From positions 4,464,001 through 4,528,000 of the forward strand of contig CP021237.1 of NCBI GenBank assembly GCA_002151545.1: 64,000 nucleotides of DNA, read 5' to 3'. Below, piece after piece: positions 49,485 through 59,071 of this stretch (the stretch's first letter is position 1; every line of letters begins with the position of its first letter). The position numbers were made by a program, and so were the translations under genes. Below the pieces are notes generated by a model. That model had not been told where the DNA came from, did not search any database, and saw only the letters and a list, made by a program, of their open reading frames with translations. This DNA comes from Sphingobacteriaceae bacterium GW460-11-11-14-LB5 (GTDB taxonomy: Bacteria > Bacteroidota > Bacteroidia > Sphingobacteriales > Sphingobacteriaceae).

Positions 49485-49874
49485 TTACTTTAAATTTTGG
49501 TGGCGCAAGTTACGTAACAAACAGTAAATTTCAAAGGCCGTAAACAATAAATATAAAGAAAAAAAATTAAGCATAAATATTAGCCCAATTCCCTTCGCTT
49601 TTATACTGTAAATCAATACAAAAGCCATACAAAAAATCATCTTCACTGCAATTGATCCCATAATAGCCATCACACCTACTTCAGGATCACGTTTTATACC
49701 GATATCAACAAGCATATAAGCCACGTAAGTTATGCCGGCCAAAAAGCCAAACATCACCCAAAAGTTATTCACGAACAATTGTTGATTAGGAAATACGACA
49801 GGTAAAACGGCAATTACACCTATTAATAGGCCAACGAAAATGAAATAGATACTGGTAAATTTGGCTAGAGTCAA
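49485..49874 (-). CDS. AtpI-like four-helix membrane protein of the ATP synthase operon
   Basis: A 129-residue membrane protein with four helices (near 8-28, 35-58, 68-90 and 92-118). Position between atpZ-like and atpB genes fits the accessory ATP synthase I-type proteins proposed to help c-ring assembly or ion uptake. No specific motif was recognised, so the function is inferred from position. Confidence 0.7.
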   Translation of the reverse strand: MTLAKFTSIYFIFVGLLIGVIAVLPVVFPNQQLFVNNFWVMFGFLAGITYVAYMLVDIGIKRDPEVGVMAIMGSIAVKMIFCMAFVLIYSIKAKGIGLIFMLNFFSLYLLFTAFEIYCLLRNLRHQNLK

Positions 49875-49959
49875 TGTATAATTTCTTAGCAGATAAAAAC
49901 TCCGGCAAAGATAAGCTTTTTAGTATCATTAAGTAGTGCAAAGCAGAATTATTATGAGG

Positions 49960-50100
49960 TTGATTAATTGGTTAACTGTTGAATTGGTTAACTGGTTAAC
50001 TGAAGCAAGGGCTGAACCGTAAACTGCCAACTGAAAATTGCCAACTGTAAACTGCCAACTGTTAACTGCCAACTGCCAATTGAAAACTGCCAACTGAAAA
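49960..50100. repeat. Degenerate AACTGCCAACTG tandem repeat upstream of the ATP synthase operon
   Basis: About ten units of the form (T/A)AACTGCCAACTG and GGTTAACTG between the two small genes at 49485-49874 and 50102-50326. There is no coding frame. It has a different sequence from the GCG-type and GATGTGAGATG spacers elsewhere in the operon. Confidence 0.75.
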
Positions 50101-50101
50101 C

Positions 50102-50326
50102 TTACGGTTTAGTCGCCTGCCTGATGGCCTGATATAATGCAATCCCCACCCCTGCCAAAGCAAAAGCAGCAGTAATTAAATTAGTTTTGCTGTTTCTGTG
50201 CTCATCGATCTTGTAACCTATAAAAGTAAGAAGGCTAATGGTGGCAATCATTTGGAAGCCAATAGCAGAATATTTGGCGGCTGCATTTACCTTTTTCTTT
50301 GTATCTTCTTCTTTCGGATTTTCCAT
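50102..50326 (-). CDS. AtpZ/AtpI family protein
   Basis: A 74-residue protein with a charged N-terminus (MENPKEEDTKKKVN), then two helices (near 20-38 and 47-68) with AAKYSAIGFQMIATISLLTFIGYKID, the AtpZ/AtpI family pattern. First gene of the ATP synthase operon, divergent from sprE. It is thought to stabilise F0 or help magnesium uptake in other bacteria. Confidence 0.82.
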   Translation of the reverse strand: MENPKEEDTKKKVNAAAKYSAIGFQMIATISLLTFIGYKIDEHRNSKTNLITAAFALAGVGIALYQAIRQATKP

Positions 50327-50436
50327 TTTTTAATGCAATAATTAAATTAACTTTGAATAATTAAAATTTGTTGCCAAATAAAATATTTTTCTACATATAT
50401 TGTTTATTGTATATCCACCTAAGAGATTTATCATAC

Positions 50437-53202
50437 TTGAAAAATTACGCTAACAAAAACTTAAATCCCTTCCTCATCCTTATAAGTGTCCTCCTTATTT
50501 ATGGCTGTGTCGCAAATAAAGATACAGCAGTAGATCGCAGGTTTCAAAACTTAACGGCAAGGTATAACTATATCTATAACTCCAACGTTTTACTAACCGA
50601 GTATAATGAGAGCCTGTTACAAAGTTATGCAGATAATTACGAAAAAACCCTGCCTGTTTACCTTGATCCCGAGCCTCAGGTAAATCTGGTACTTACACCA
50701 GGTGTAGCCAATAAACAGCTCGATGATGTTATTACCAAAGGACAAACTGTTATAAACGATAAAAGTTTTAGTAATTATATTGATGATGCCTACATGCTTT
50801 TAGGCAAGGCGAATTACTTAAAAGGCAACTATTTTATTGCGTCAGAATACTTTGATTATACGGCTAAAACCTATAACAACGATTTAAAAACATTTATTAT
50901 GGCTATGAACTGGAAAGTACGTAGCCAAATGCAATTAAACAATATGGTGCTGGCCGATAAAATTCTCGACACCATGTTGCGTGCTTCTGATGAGCTAAAA
51001 AAAGATCTGGCAGAACCTTTGGCTACTGCCGCACAGATGCGCATTTACCAGAAACGCAATAAGGAAGCAATCCTGTTTTTAGAGTCGGCAATTGCACTTC
51101 CAGCCGAAAAACAGCTCCGTATACGCTGGCGCTTTATCCTTGCGCAGTTGCAGGAAAAAGAAAAAAATCTTCAGGATGCTTATGCCAACTTCACCAAAGT
51201 TGAAAAAAGCAACGCCCCTTTTGAAATGTATTTTCATGCCAATTTAAACCGGATTAAATTAAAAGCATTATTAAGCGGCGTAAACCTGAACAAAGAGGAA
51301 CAGCTTTTAGCATTACTTAAAGACGATAAAAACTTCGATTATACCGACCAGATTTACTACCAGGTTGGCGAACTTTTTTCGGCAGAAGGAAACTTTGTAA
51401 AAGCGGAAGAAAATTACCAAAAATCGGTTGCAAAAAGTACCAGAAACCAAAATCAAAAAGCCTTGTCGTACTTAAGAATTGCTGATTTAAACTTTAAAGA
51501 ATTTAACAACTACATTAAAGCAAAGTTGTATTACGATAGTACGGTAATGATTTTGCCTAAAAACTTTCCTGATTACGACAACATTGTTAAAAAAGCCGAT
51601 AATCTGAAATATTTGACCGACAGGTATACCATTATTGCAAAGGAAGATACCGCCCAGGCCATAGCTAAACTTCCTGCTGGAGAGCGTGAAGCAAAGGTTA
51701 AAGCTTATTTAACACCAAAAGTTGAGGTGAGCAATACCGGAGGAGTAATCAGTAACCAGTATTTAAACGACCCCGATTTTCCTAATCAATCGTTAAACGC
51801 CTCGAACAAAATTGGCGGAAATACTTTTTATTTTAATAATAATGCAGCGATTAGCAATGGCTTTGGCGATTTTAAGAAACGTTGGGGCAACAGGCAACTG
51901 GAAGATAACTGGAGACAAAGCACCCGGTCTTCTGCTCAGGAAACCAATCAGGTTTTGGCAGGCGGAAATGTAGCCACCGGAGTAAAACCCGCAAATGGAG
52001 AAACCAATCAGGCTGCACAGGACCAAACTTCATTAGAAAAACAGTTTTTAGATGGCCTTCCTACTACTCCGGCATTATTGGCCACATCTGATCAGAAAAT
52101 TATCGATGCTTATTTCGAAATCGCCAGCTTTTATCAGCAGGAACTGAACGATAAACCAGAAGCAAACAAAATATACCTGGAACTGATTAAAAGATATCCG
52201 GATAACAATCATTTAGTTGCCATTTATTACAGTTTGTACCTTAATTATAAAGGTACAGATGAGATAAAATCAGATCAGTACAAGCAGTTGGTGCTTACGA
52301 AATTCCCTGAATCTAACTTTGCCAAAAACATTTTAGATCCATCCTATTCGGCCAAACAAACTGAAATGGAGAACATTGCCATCAACAATTATAATGTGAC
52401 TTTTGATGCCTATGCGAAAAAAGATTATGCAAGTGTGGTAAAACAGGCTAACGATAACATCACTGCTTTTCCAAACAATGATCTTGCACCGCAGTACGCT
52501 TATTTAAAAGCAATTGCCATTGGCCGTACAGCAAAAGTTGATCCCCTGCTTACCGAATTTAACCAGATTACCACGCTTTATCCAAACGATAAAATTATAA
52601 CGCCTTTGGTGCGCGATCATTTAAAATATATTGAAGCGAACCTGGAGGAATTTAAACAAAGGCCACTTGCCCTGGTTGATTTCGATGCCAACGCACCACG
52701 TTTTGTAAGCCAGGCTACCCCAATTGCCGTTCCAACAAAACCTTTGGTAACCGATAATGCAACCGTAAAAACGGCAGAGCCTGCTCCTGTAGCCAAACCT
52801 GTTGATGTTAAACCTGCTGATCTTGCCAAACCGGCCAGCATTTTTAGTGCAGCTAAATCAGAAGAATACTATTATGTAATCGACGTAGCGGATGCCACTT
52901 TAACCTTAAGTTCATCGCGTTTTGGAATAGGACAATTTAACCGTGGCAATTATCCTGATAATGATTTGGAACATAAATTGGTAGAGTTAGATAATGATCA
53001 GCTGATTTACATTACAAGTTTTATCGATTTGGAAGATGCTAAACTTTACGAATCGAGTATTACAGGCCAATTAAAGAACATTATGAAAGTTCCGGCTAAC
53101 TTATATAAAGGTTTTATCATCAGTAAAGAAAACTTCGAAAAACTAACAGATCGCTCACATATTAATGCGTATCTGGAGTTTTTAAAAGACAATTACAAAT
53201 AA
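50437..53202 (+). CDS. sprE: Type IX secretion system lipoprotein SprE/PorW
   Basis: About 921 residues from a TTG at 50437. This start gives MKNYANKNLNPFLILISVLL with lipobox LIYGC, a textbook lipoprotein signal; the longest frame, from a TTG at 50368, would place two hydrophobic stretches in front. The mature protein is a long TPR-type helical array (ARYNYIYNSNVLLTEYNESL, NYIDDAYMLLGKANYLKGNYF, ADKILDTMLRASDELKKDLA), matching SprE/PorW. Family role: outer-membrane-associated lipoprotein needed for secretion and gliding, linking the PorK/N ring to the translocon. It is not linked to gldKLMN (7.7 kb away). Confidence 0.85.
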   Translation: MKNYANKNLNPFLILISVLLIYGCVANKDTAVDRRFQNLTARYNYIYNSNVLLTEYNESLLQSYADNYEKTLPVYLDPEPQVNLVLTPGVANKQLDDVITKGQTVINDKSFSNYIDDAYMLLGKANYLKGNYFIASEYFDYTAKTYNNDLKTFIMAMNWKVRSQMQLNNMVLADKILDTMLRASDELKKDLAEPLATAAQMRIYQKRNKEAILFLESAIALPAEKQLRIRWRFILAQLQEKEKNLQDAYANFTKVEKSNAPFEMYFHANLNRIKLKALLSGVNLNKEEQLLALLKDDKNFDYTDQIYYQVGELFSAEGNFVKAEENYQKSVAKSTRNQNQKALSYLRIADLNFKEFNNYIKAKLYYDSTVMILPKNFPDYDNIVKKADNLKYLTDRYTIIAKEDTAQAIAKLPAGEREAKVKAYLTPKVEVSNTGGVISNQYLNDPDFPNQSLNASNKIGGNTFYFNNNAAISNGFGDFKKRWGNRQLEDNWRQSTRSSAQETNQVLAGGNVATGVKPANGETNQAAQDQTSLEKQFLDGLPTTPALLATSDQKIIDAYFEIASFYQQELNDKPEANKIYLELIKRYPDNNHLVAIYYSLYLNYKGTDEIKSDQYKQLVLTKFPESNFAKNILDPSYSAKQTEMENIAINNYNVTFDAYAKKDYASVVKQANDNITAFPNNDLAPQYAYLKAIAIGRTAKVDPLLTEFNQITTLYPNDKIITPLVRDHLKYIEANLEEFKQRPLALVDFDANAPRFVSQATPIAVPTKPLVTDNATVKTAEPAPVAKPVDVKPADLAKPASIFSAAKSEEYYYVIDVADATLTLSSSRFGIGQFNRGNYPDNDLEHKLVELDNDQLIYITSFIDLEDAKLYESSITGQLKNIMKVPANLYKGFIISKENFEKLTDRSHINAYLEFLKDNYK

Positions 53203-53251
53203 GGAGCATGATTTGAGCCGGTGGTGAAAAACCTGTTCTATAAAAAATTAA

Positions 53252-53259
53252 TAAATTTG
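53252..53259 (+). promoter_or_regulatory. Candidate -7 element for the PBP1A gene
   Basis: TAAATTTG, an exact fit to TAnnTTTG, 48 bp before the start codon. Confidence 0.4.
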
Positions 53260-53307
53260 CATCCAAAATCTTCTATTCTGGAGATTAATGGAAAATAACA
53301 ATACAAA

Positions 53308-55527
53308 ATGAATAAGTCCCTTTCTGCACAAGAAACAAAAAGATATAGTTTAATCATCTGGAAAATATTAATCGGGGGAATTGCCCTGTTTGCGATTTTC
53401 ATTTCGATGATCGGTTTGGGGCTTTTTGGTGCATTACCTTCCTTCAGAGATATCGAACACCCTAAAAGTAATCAGGCTTCAGAAATTATTGCTGAGGATG
53501 GTCGTCCCTTAGGTACTTATTTTGTTCAGAACAGATCGAATGTGACTTATAAGGAAATTTCTGAAAATGTAATTAATGGATTAATCGCAACAGAAGATAC
53601 CCGTTTTAAAGAACACTCGGGCATCGATTTTAAACGTACTTTTACCATCATCGGTTACAATTTAATTGGCAAAAAACAAGGTGCGAGTACCATTACACAG
53701 CAATTGGCTAAAAACCTTTTCCCAAGAGAATCGAACCTGAATTTTTTCTCCCTGGTATTAACCAAGTTTAAAGAGTGGATAGTTGCCGTTAAATTAGAAC
53801 GGAACTATACCAAAGAAGAAATTATTACCATGTATTTAAATACAGTCGATTTTGGTAACCAGGCTTATGGCATTAAATCGGCCGCAAGGGTTTATTTCAA
53901 TACCACGCCCGATAAATTAACCTTAACACAGGCAGCAACTTTAGTGGGCATGCAAAAAGGGATTACCATGTATTCGCCAACACGTCATCCTGAGCGCTCG
54001 AGAGACCGTAGAAATACCGTAATGGCGATGATGGTTAAATCTGAGCTCTTAACCCAACAGGAATTCGATGAGCAAAAAGAGAAACCTTTAAACCTGCATT
54101 TTAATGCCGCAACCGTTAACGATGGTATTGCACCTTACTTCCGTTCTGTATTGAAGAATGATATCAAAACCATTTTTCAGGAGCAGTCGATTACCAAACC
54201 TGATGGCACACCTTACGATTTAGATCGCGATGGTTTGAAAATTTATACCACATTGAATTATGATATGCAGGTATACGCCGAAGAAGCGCAAAAAGAATAT
54301 ATGAAGATTCTACAGGCGCAGTTTATCGCCAGCTGGAAAGGCAGAAACCCTTTTAAAGATAAAGCTTTACAGATTGAACAGGGTATTAAACGCTCTGATC
54401 GTTACAAATCGTTAAAACTGGAAGGTAAATCGGACGATGAAATTAAAGACGATTTTAACACCAAAACAGAAATGACCATTTTTACCTGGAAAGGTAATAT
54501 TGATACGGTAATGAAACCGATCGACTCTGTGCGTTATTATAAAATGTTGTTGCGCAATGCGATGATGACGATGGATCCAACCAATGGCCATGTAAAAGCA
54601 TGGGTTGGCGGGATTAACTATGAGCATTTTAAATACGATCAGGTTAAAATGGGCACCAGACAAGTGGGCTCAACTGCAAAACCATTTACTTACGCCGTAG
54701 CTATTGAAAATGGATATTCGCCATGTTACACCGTACCCAACGTGCCAGTAACGATTGATGGCTATGGAGAACCATGGACGCCAAGAAACTCAGGCAAACC
54801 TTTACCTGGTAATATCACTTTACAGAAGGCATTGGCCTACTCACAAAACTTTGTTACCGCTTATTTAATGAAACAGGTTGGTCCGGTTGCGGTATCTACC
54901 TTAGCGACCAAAATGGGAATTCCTAACGTTCCGGCGTTTCCATCCATTTGTTTGGGAACATTCGATTCGTCGATTTATAATATGGTTGGCGCATATGGTG
55001 CTTTTGCAAACAAGGGAACCTATACCAAACCCATTTATTTATTAAGAATTGAAGATAAAAACGGGGTGGTATTGTTTTCTCAAAAGGAGATACCAAAGCC
55101 GATTATGAGCGAGGAAGTTGCCTATATAATGACCAGAATGCTTAAAGGTGTAGTCACCAACGGAACCGGTTCGAGATTAAATTATAAATACCATGTAAAT
55201 GCACCAGTAGGTGCCAAAACAGGAACGACGCAGAATAACTCTGACGGCTGGTTTATGGCCATTACCCCTCAATTGGTAACTGGCATCTGGACGGGCTGCG
55301 AAGATAGGGCATTCCACTTTATCAGTACCAATCAGGGTGAAGGTGCCAATACCGCGCTACCAATTTTTGCAGGTTTTATCAAAAGAGTATACGCCAATCC
55401 TGCTTTAAAAATTAGTCATGCTGATTTTGAGGCACCAAAATCAGGTGTTTCCATCACCTACGATTGCAATCAATACCAGCAACAGGAAGAAGGCGCAACC
55501 GAATTGGATGAGAAGTTGGGATTCTAG
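53308..55527 (+). CDS. Class A penicillin-binding protein (PBP1A type)
   Basis: A 739-residue bifunctional peptidoglycan synthase with one N-terminal helix (about 17-40). The glycosyltransferase domain (GT51) shows EDTRFKEHSGIDFKRT, GASTITQQLAKNLFP and KLERNYTKEEIITMYLN. The transpeptidase domain has the SxxK motif GSTAKPF with Ser455, an SxN-like YSQNF and KTGTT at 637-641. It polymerises and crosslinks the wall. An insertion of about 100 residues (RYKSLKLEGKSDDEIKDDFN) lies between the domains. Confidence 0.93.
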   Translation: MNKSLSAQETKRYSLIIWKILIGGIALFAIFISMIGLGLFGALPSFRDIEHPKSNQASEIIAEDGRPLGTYFVQNRSNVTYKEISENVINGLIATEDTRFKEHSGIDFKRTFTIIGYNLIGKKQGASTITQQLAKNLFPRESNLNFFSLVLTKFKEWIVAVKLERNYTKEEIITMYLNTVDFGNQAYGIKSAARVYFNTTPDKLTLTQAATLVGMQKGITMYSPTRHPERSRDRRNTVMAMMVKSELLTQQEFDEQKEKPLNLHFNAATVNDGIAPYFRSVLKNDIKTIFQEQSITKPDGTPYDLDRDGLKIYTTLNYDMQVYAEEAQKEYMKILQAQFIASWKGRNPFKDKALQIEQGIKRSDRYKSLKLEGKSDDEIKDDFNTKTEMTIFTWKGNIDTVMKPIDSVRYYKMLLRNAMMTMDPTNGHVKAWVGGINYEHFKYDQVKMGTRQVGSTAKPFTYAVAIENGYSPCYTVPNVPVTIDGYGEPWTPRNSGKPLPGNITLQKALAYSQNFVTAYLMKQVGPVAVSTLATKMGIPNVPAFPSICLGTFDSSIYNMVGAYGAFANKGTYTKPIYLLRIEDKNGVVLFSQKEIPKPIMSEEVAYIMTRMLKGVVTNGTGSRLNYKYHVNAPVGAKTGTTQNNSDGWFMAITPQLVTGIWTGCEDRAFHFISTNQGEGANTALPIFAGFIKRVYANPALKISHADFEAPKSGVSITYDCNQYQQQEEGATELDEKLGF

Positions 55528-55604
55528 GTACTATAGTCATTCCAAAAGTTTTCAGGTAAACTATTCGAGATAAATATTAAATTTGTAATAGAAAATTGAA
55601 ATAT

Positions 55605-55835
55605 ATGAGAGTTACACTAGAAATATCAAATTTTGATGAGATGGAAAAACTCCTTTCTTTATTTCAGACTATGAAATTAGAAAATATTAAAATAATTTCT
55701 TCACAGCAGGATAGTAAGCCCAATATATTAAAAGGGGATAAAGCACTTAATCCTAAAGAACTTTTTGGTATATGGAAGGACTCACCAAGAAATTTAGAAG
55801 ATATAAGGGATAAAGCATGGGATCGTAAAAAATAA
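55605..55835 (+). CDS. Antitoxin of the second PIN module
   Basis: About 76 residues starting MRVTLEISNFDEMEKLLSLF; an upstream TTG at 55596 would add three. A beta-strand and helix at the N-terminus, a linker, and a conserved tail PKELFGIWKDSPRNLEDIRD that would contact the toxin, as in a group of Bacteroidota PIN antitoxins. It is 2 bp before the PIN gene. Confidence 0.75.
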   Translation: MRVTLEISNFDEMEKLLSLFQTMKLENIKIISSQQDSKPNILKGDKALNPKELFGIWKDSPRNLEDIRDKAWDRKK

Positions 55836-55837
55836 TT

Positions 55838-56206
55838 ATGATTTTGTGTGACACTAATATTTTAATACATGCTTTCAATGGTAATACCTCAACCATCGAA
55901 ATATTGGAAGAAATAGGTTTCAAAAACATTCTGCTCTCATCAATTACGACCATGGAACTTTTGCAGGGCATGGGAAATAAAGTAGAGCTAGCGCAGATGA
56001 AGAAAAAGATCAAGTATTACGATATTATCCATTTTGACAACTATATATCTCAGAAATCCGTAGAACTTATCGAAAACTTCAAACTAAGTCATCATCTTCA
56101 AATACCAGATGCAATCATTGGGGCAACAGCTATTGTAAATAAAATTGAATTGTTTACTTATAACAAAAAAGATTTCGATTTTATGCCTAACATTATTCTT
56201 TATTAA
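55838..56206 (+). CDS. PIN-domain ribonuclease toxin (VapC-like), second copy
   Basis: A 122-residue protein with the acidic site Asp5 (LCDTNILIHAF), Glu40 (TTMELLQG), Asp91 (QIPDAIIGATA), and Asp112/Asp114 in the YNKKDFDFMP region. It shares little with the PIN protein at 19416-19805 outside these motifs, so the two modules are separate acquisitions or old paralogues. Confidence 0.88.
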   Translation: MILCDTNILIHAFNGNTSTIEILEEIGFKNILLSSITTMELLQGMGNKVELAQMKKKIKYYDIIHFDNYISQKSVELIENFKLSHHLQIPDAIIGATAIVNKIELFTYNKKDFDFMPNIILY

Positions 56207-56238
56207 AAATTACCTAATTTTTGCTCCTTTAATTTCCC

Positions 56239-58041
56239 ATGAGCAGTTTCGACCATAAAACAGCATTAACCGCAATTCCGCATAAACCCGGTGTTTACCA
56301 ATATTGGGATGCTGATGGAAAGCTGATGTATATTGGAAAGGCTAAAGACCTGCGCAACCGTGTGGGCTCTTATTTTAATAGTGACAGAAACCAGTTTAAT
56401 GGCAAAACAAGGGTACTGGTATCCAAAATACGTAAAATTACTTTCACTATTGTTGATACGGAGATTGATGCCTGGTTACTTGAAAACAGCTTAATTAAAA
56501 AACATCAGCCAAAATTTAACATCAACCTAAAGGATGATAAAACTTATCCATGGATTATTGTTAAAAACGAGAATTATCCCCGAATCTACTGGACAAGGAA
56601 AGTGATTAAAGATGGCTCTACCTATTTTGGCCCTTATGGCTCGATAGGTATGATGCATACTATTTTGGATCTGATTAAGGAAACGTATCCGTTACGTACC
56701 TGCACTTTGCCCTTAACAGAGAAAAATATCGCTGAAGGAAAATTTAAAGTTTGTTTGGAGTATCAAATCGGCAATTGTAAGGGCCCTTGTCAAAACTACC
56801 AGACCGAAACCGACTACGATAAAAACATAGGGGAGATCAAAGAAATCCTGAATGGCAAAATCGGAAATGTTATCCGTGACGTTAAAGGAATCATCAAATC
56901 AGCTTCAGAAAACCTGAACTTCGAACTGGCGCATCAGTATGCAAGGAGATTAGAAGTACTGGAGAAATACCAGAGCAAATCAACCGTGGTAAATAGCGCC
57001 ATCACCAATGTAGATGTAGTCAGTATTGCATCAGATGAACGTTATGCTTTTGTGAACTACCTGAAGGTGATGAACGGAACGATTATTCAGACGCAGACCA
57101 TCGAGGTTAAAAAACAGCTCGACGAAAGTGATGATGAGATTTTAACCCTGGCCATGTTAGAGTTCAGAACGAAATTCAAAAGTACCTCTAAAGAAATTAT
57201 TGTTCCTTTTGAGCCTTCGTTAGAAGATGAAAGTTTAAAATTTACCGTTCCTAAACTGGGCGAAAAGAAAAAACTCTTAGAACTTTCGCAGAAGAATGTA
57301 TTGTTTTTCAAAAAAGAGAAACTCAATCAATACGAAAAGTTAAACCCCGATTTACGCACCGATCGTATTTTAACGACCATGCAGAAAGATCTGCGCTTAA
57401 CGCAGCTTCCAAAACATATAGAATGCTTTGATAACTCCAACTTTCAGGGAAAATATCCGGTTTCGGCGATCGTTGTTTTTAAAGATGCAAAACCATCAAA
57501 GAAAGACTACCGCCATTTTAATGTGAAAACGGTAGAGGGTCCTAACGATTTCGCGACTATGGAAGAAGCTGTTTTCCGTCGCTACAGGAGAATGTTAGAT
57601 GAAAACCAGACTTTGCCTCAGCTCATCATCATTGATGGCGGTAAAGGGCAGCTTTCGTCGGCCGTGAAGAGTTTAAAGTTATTGGGTATAGAAAACAAAG
57701 TTACCGTAATTGGTATTGCCAAACGTTTGGAAGAACTGTTCTATCCTGGCGATTCCTATCCATTGTATCTTGATAAAAAATCAGAAACCTTAAAAGTGAT
57801 CCAACAGCTCCGTGATGAGGCCCACCGCTTTGGGATTACCTTCCACCGCAAGAAACGGGATCAGGGGACACTTAAAACAGAACTCGAACAGATTGAAGGT
57901 ATCGGTAAAACTACTGCGGATAAATTGCTCACCCATTTTAAATCGGTTAAAAAAATCAAAGAAGCTACCGAGAAAGAGCTGGCCGAAATACTGAACAAAA
58001 AGCAGGTCATCACCCTTCAGGCTTATTTTAATCAGGAATAA
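56239..58041 (+). CDS. uvrC: Excinuclease ABC subunit C
   Basis: A 600-residue protein. The N-terminal GIY-YIG nuclease domain shows HKPGVYQYWDADGKLMYIGKAKDLRNRV (about 16-45). A Cys-containing CLEYQIGNCKGPCQNY follows (a zinc or Fe-S region in some UvrC), then a UVR region near 200-240 (ENLNFELAHQYARRLEVLEK), an RNase H-like C-terminal domain with ECFDNSNFQGKYPVSAIVVF and the acid in LIIIDGGKGQL, and an HhH end (IEGIGKTTADKLLTHF). It makes both incisions in nucleotide excision repair. The gene is monocistronic. Confidence 0.97.
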   Translation: MSSFDHKTALTAIPHKPGVYQYWDADGKLMYIGKAKDLRNRVGSYFNSDRNQFNGKTRVLVSKIRKITFTIVDTEIDAWLLENSLIKKHQPKFNINLKDDKTYPWIIVKNENYPRIYWTRKVIKDGSTYFGPYGSIGMMHTILDLIKETYPLRTCTLPLTEKNIAEGKFKVCLEYQIGNCKGPCQNYQTETDYDKNIGEIKEILNGKIGNVIRDVKGIIKSASENLNFELAHQYARRLEVLEKYQSKSTVVNSAITNVDVVSIASDERYAFVNYLKVMNGTIIQTQTIEVKKQLDESDDEILTLAMLEFRTKFKSTSKEIIVPFEPSLEDESLKFTVPKLGEKKKLLELSQKNVLFFKKEKLNQYEKLNPDLRTDRILTTMQKDLRLTQLPKHIECFDNSNFQGKYPVSAIVVFKDAKPSKKDYRHFNVKTVEGPNDFATMEEAVFRRYRRMLDENQTLPQLIIIDGGKGQLSSAVKSLKLLGIENKVTVIGIAKRLEELFYPGDSYPLYLDKKSETLKVIQQLRDEAHRFGITFHRKKRDQGTLKTELEQIEGIGKTTADKLLTHFKSVKKIKEATEKELAEILNKKQVITLQAYFNQE

Positions 58042-58111
58042 CGCTTTTAATCCTCATTCTTTTTGAAAAGCAATCTCAATTTCTATCATATAGTCGAAAC
58101 GATATAAACAA

Positions 58112-58141
58112 AAAAAGCTCCGACTTTCATCGGAGCTTTTT
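58112..58141. terminator. Bidirectional terminator between uvrC and gldN
   Basis: AAAAAGCTCCGA and TCGGAGCTTTTT pair around a 6-nt loop, with T runs on both strands, between the convergent stops at 58041 and 58150. Confidence 0.9.
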
Positions 58142-58149
58142 CGTAATAT

Positions 58150-59064
58150 TTAGTATTCCCAAAGGCCTTGTTCGTAATCAAGAACAGATTTTTTAATCCT
58201 TTCTGATTCGTACAACCTTTCTCGGGGATCGGTAATAATATCTCTGATCTTATTGTCGCCAGGATTTGACTCTTTTACAATGTAGCTGCTGAATAAGCGG
58301 CGGATAAAGAAATCATCGAAACTCAATGAAGAAGCATCGTTATTGGTATTGATCAAACGTTTCTTCGTTAAAATCTCCCTCGCCTCCGGATAGTACACCC
58401 AAAATACCGGTTGCCATTGTTTAGAAACCTCATTGTATTTTAATGGTGCTATACCTACAATACGCGGTTCGAAAACAGAACGTTTGGTATCAAAAATCCA
58501 GTCTTCTTTAATTCTGAATTTTAAGAATAACTCCGGGTTAAAATCATTAACTACCGTAGTAACCGTTCCGGTTTTATTGTTCGAAACCTCTGCTGTTCCT
58601 AAAGCCGATTTGGCTGCAGAATCTGCCGACATTGGATTAAGAAACGCATCATCTTCGTTCAACGCACTGTCAATTGGCGAGTATGCTGTTAGTTCATCTT
58701 TCTTAATTGCGGCAATTAATACATCAATCAGGCGAGATTTAGGCGATTTTAAGGCCGAGTTAACCGTATCACGTAAATCGATTTCTCTCCAGATCCGTTT
58801 TGCATAAAAAACATCCTCTTCTCTCACATCTGCCAAAGGAACCATTTCAGTACTGTCAATGTCCTTACGGGCATAAAAACCATCTTTAGGTGGTACCTTA
58901 AGTTTCTTTTTAGCTGTTTTAACTGGAGCTTTCACCGTGTCTGCCACAGGAGGTGCGGCAACTACTGGTGCAGCTTTCTTCGGTGCTAACCTGGTAGGCT
59001 TTTTTTGTGCAAAAGCAAACGTGGTTAACAACACTAAAATAGCAATACTTAAAATCCTTTTCAT
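58150..59064 (-). CDS. gldN: Gliding motility/type IX secretion protein GldN
   Basis: A 304-residue exported protein (signal ending TFAFAQKK) with a Pro/Ala/Lys-rich linker (about 25-60) and the GldN domain: VFYAKRIWREIDLRDTVNSA, SRLIDVLIAAIKKDELTAYS and LKFRIKEDWIFDTKRSVFEPR. GldN (PorN) forms the periplasmic ring with GldK that is attached to the outer membrane. It starts 7 bp from the gldM stop. Confidence 0.95.
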   Translation of the reverse strand: MKRILSIAILVLLTTFAFAQKKPTRLAPKKAAPVVAAPPVADTVKAPVKTAKKKLKVPPKDGFYARKDIDSTEMVPLADVREEDVFYAKRIWREIDLRDTVNSALKSPKSRLIDVLIAAIKKDELTAYSPIDSALNEDDAFLNPMSADSAAKSALGTAEVSNNKTGTVTTVVNDFNPELFLKFRIKEDWIFDTKRSVFEPRIVGIAPLKYNEVSKQWQPVFWVYYPEAREILTKKRLINTNNDASSLSFDDFFIRRLFSSYIVKESNPGDNKIRDIITDPRERLYESERIKKSVLDYEQGLWEY

Positions 59065-59071
59065 CTTCTTT

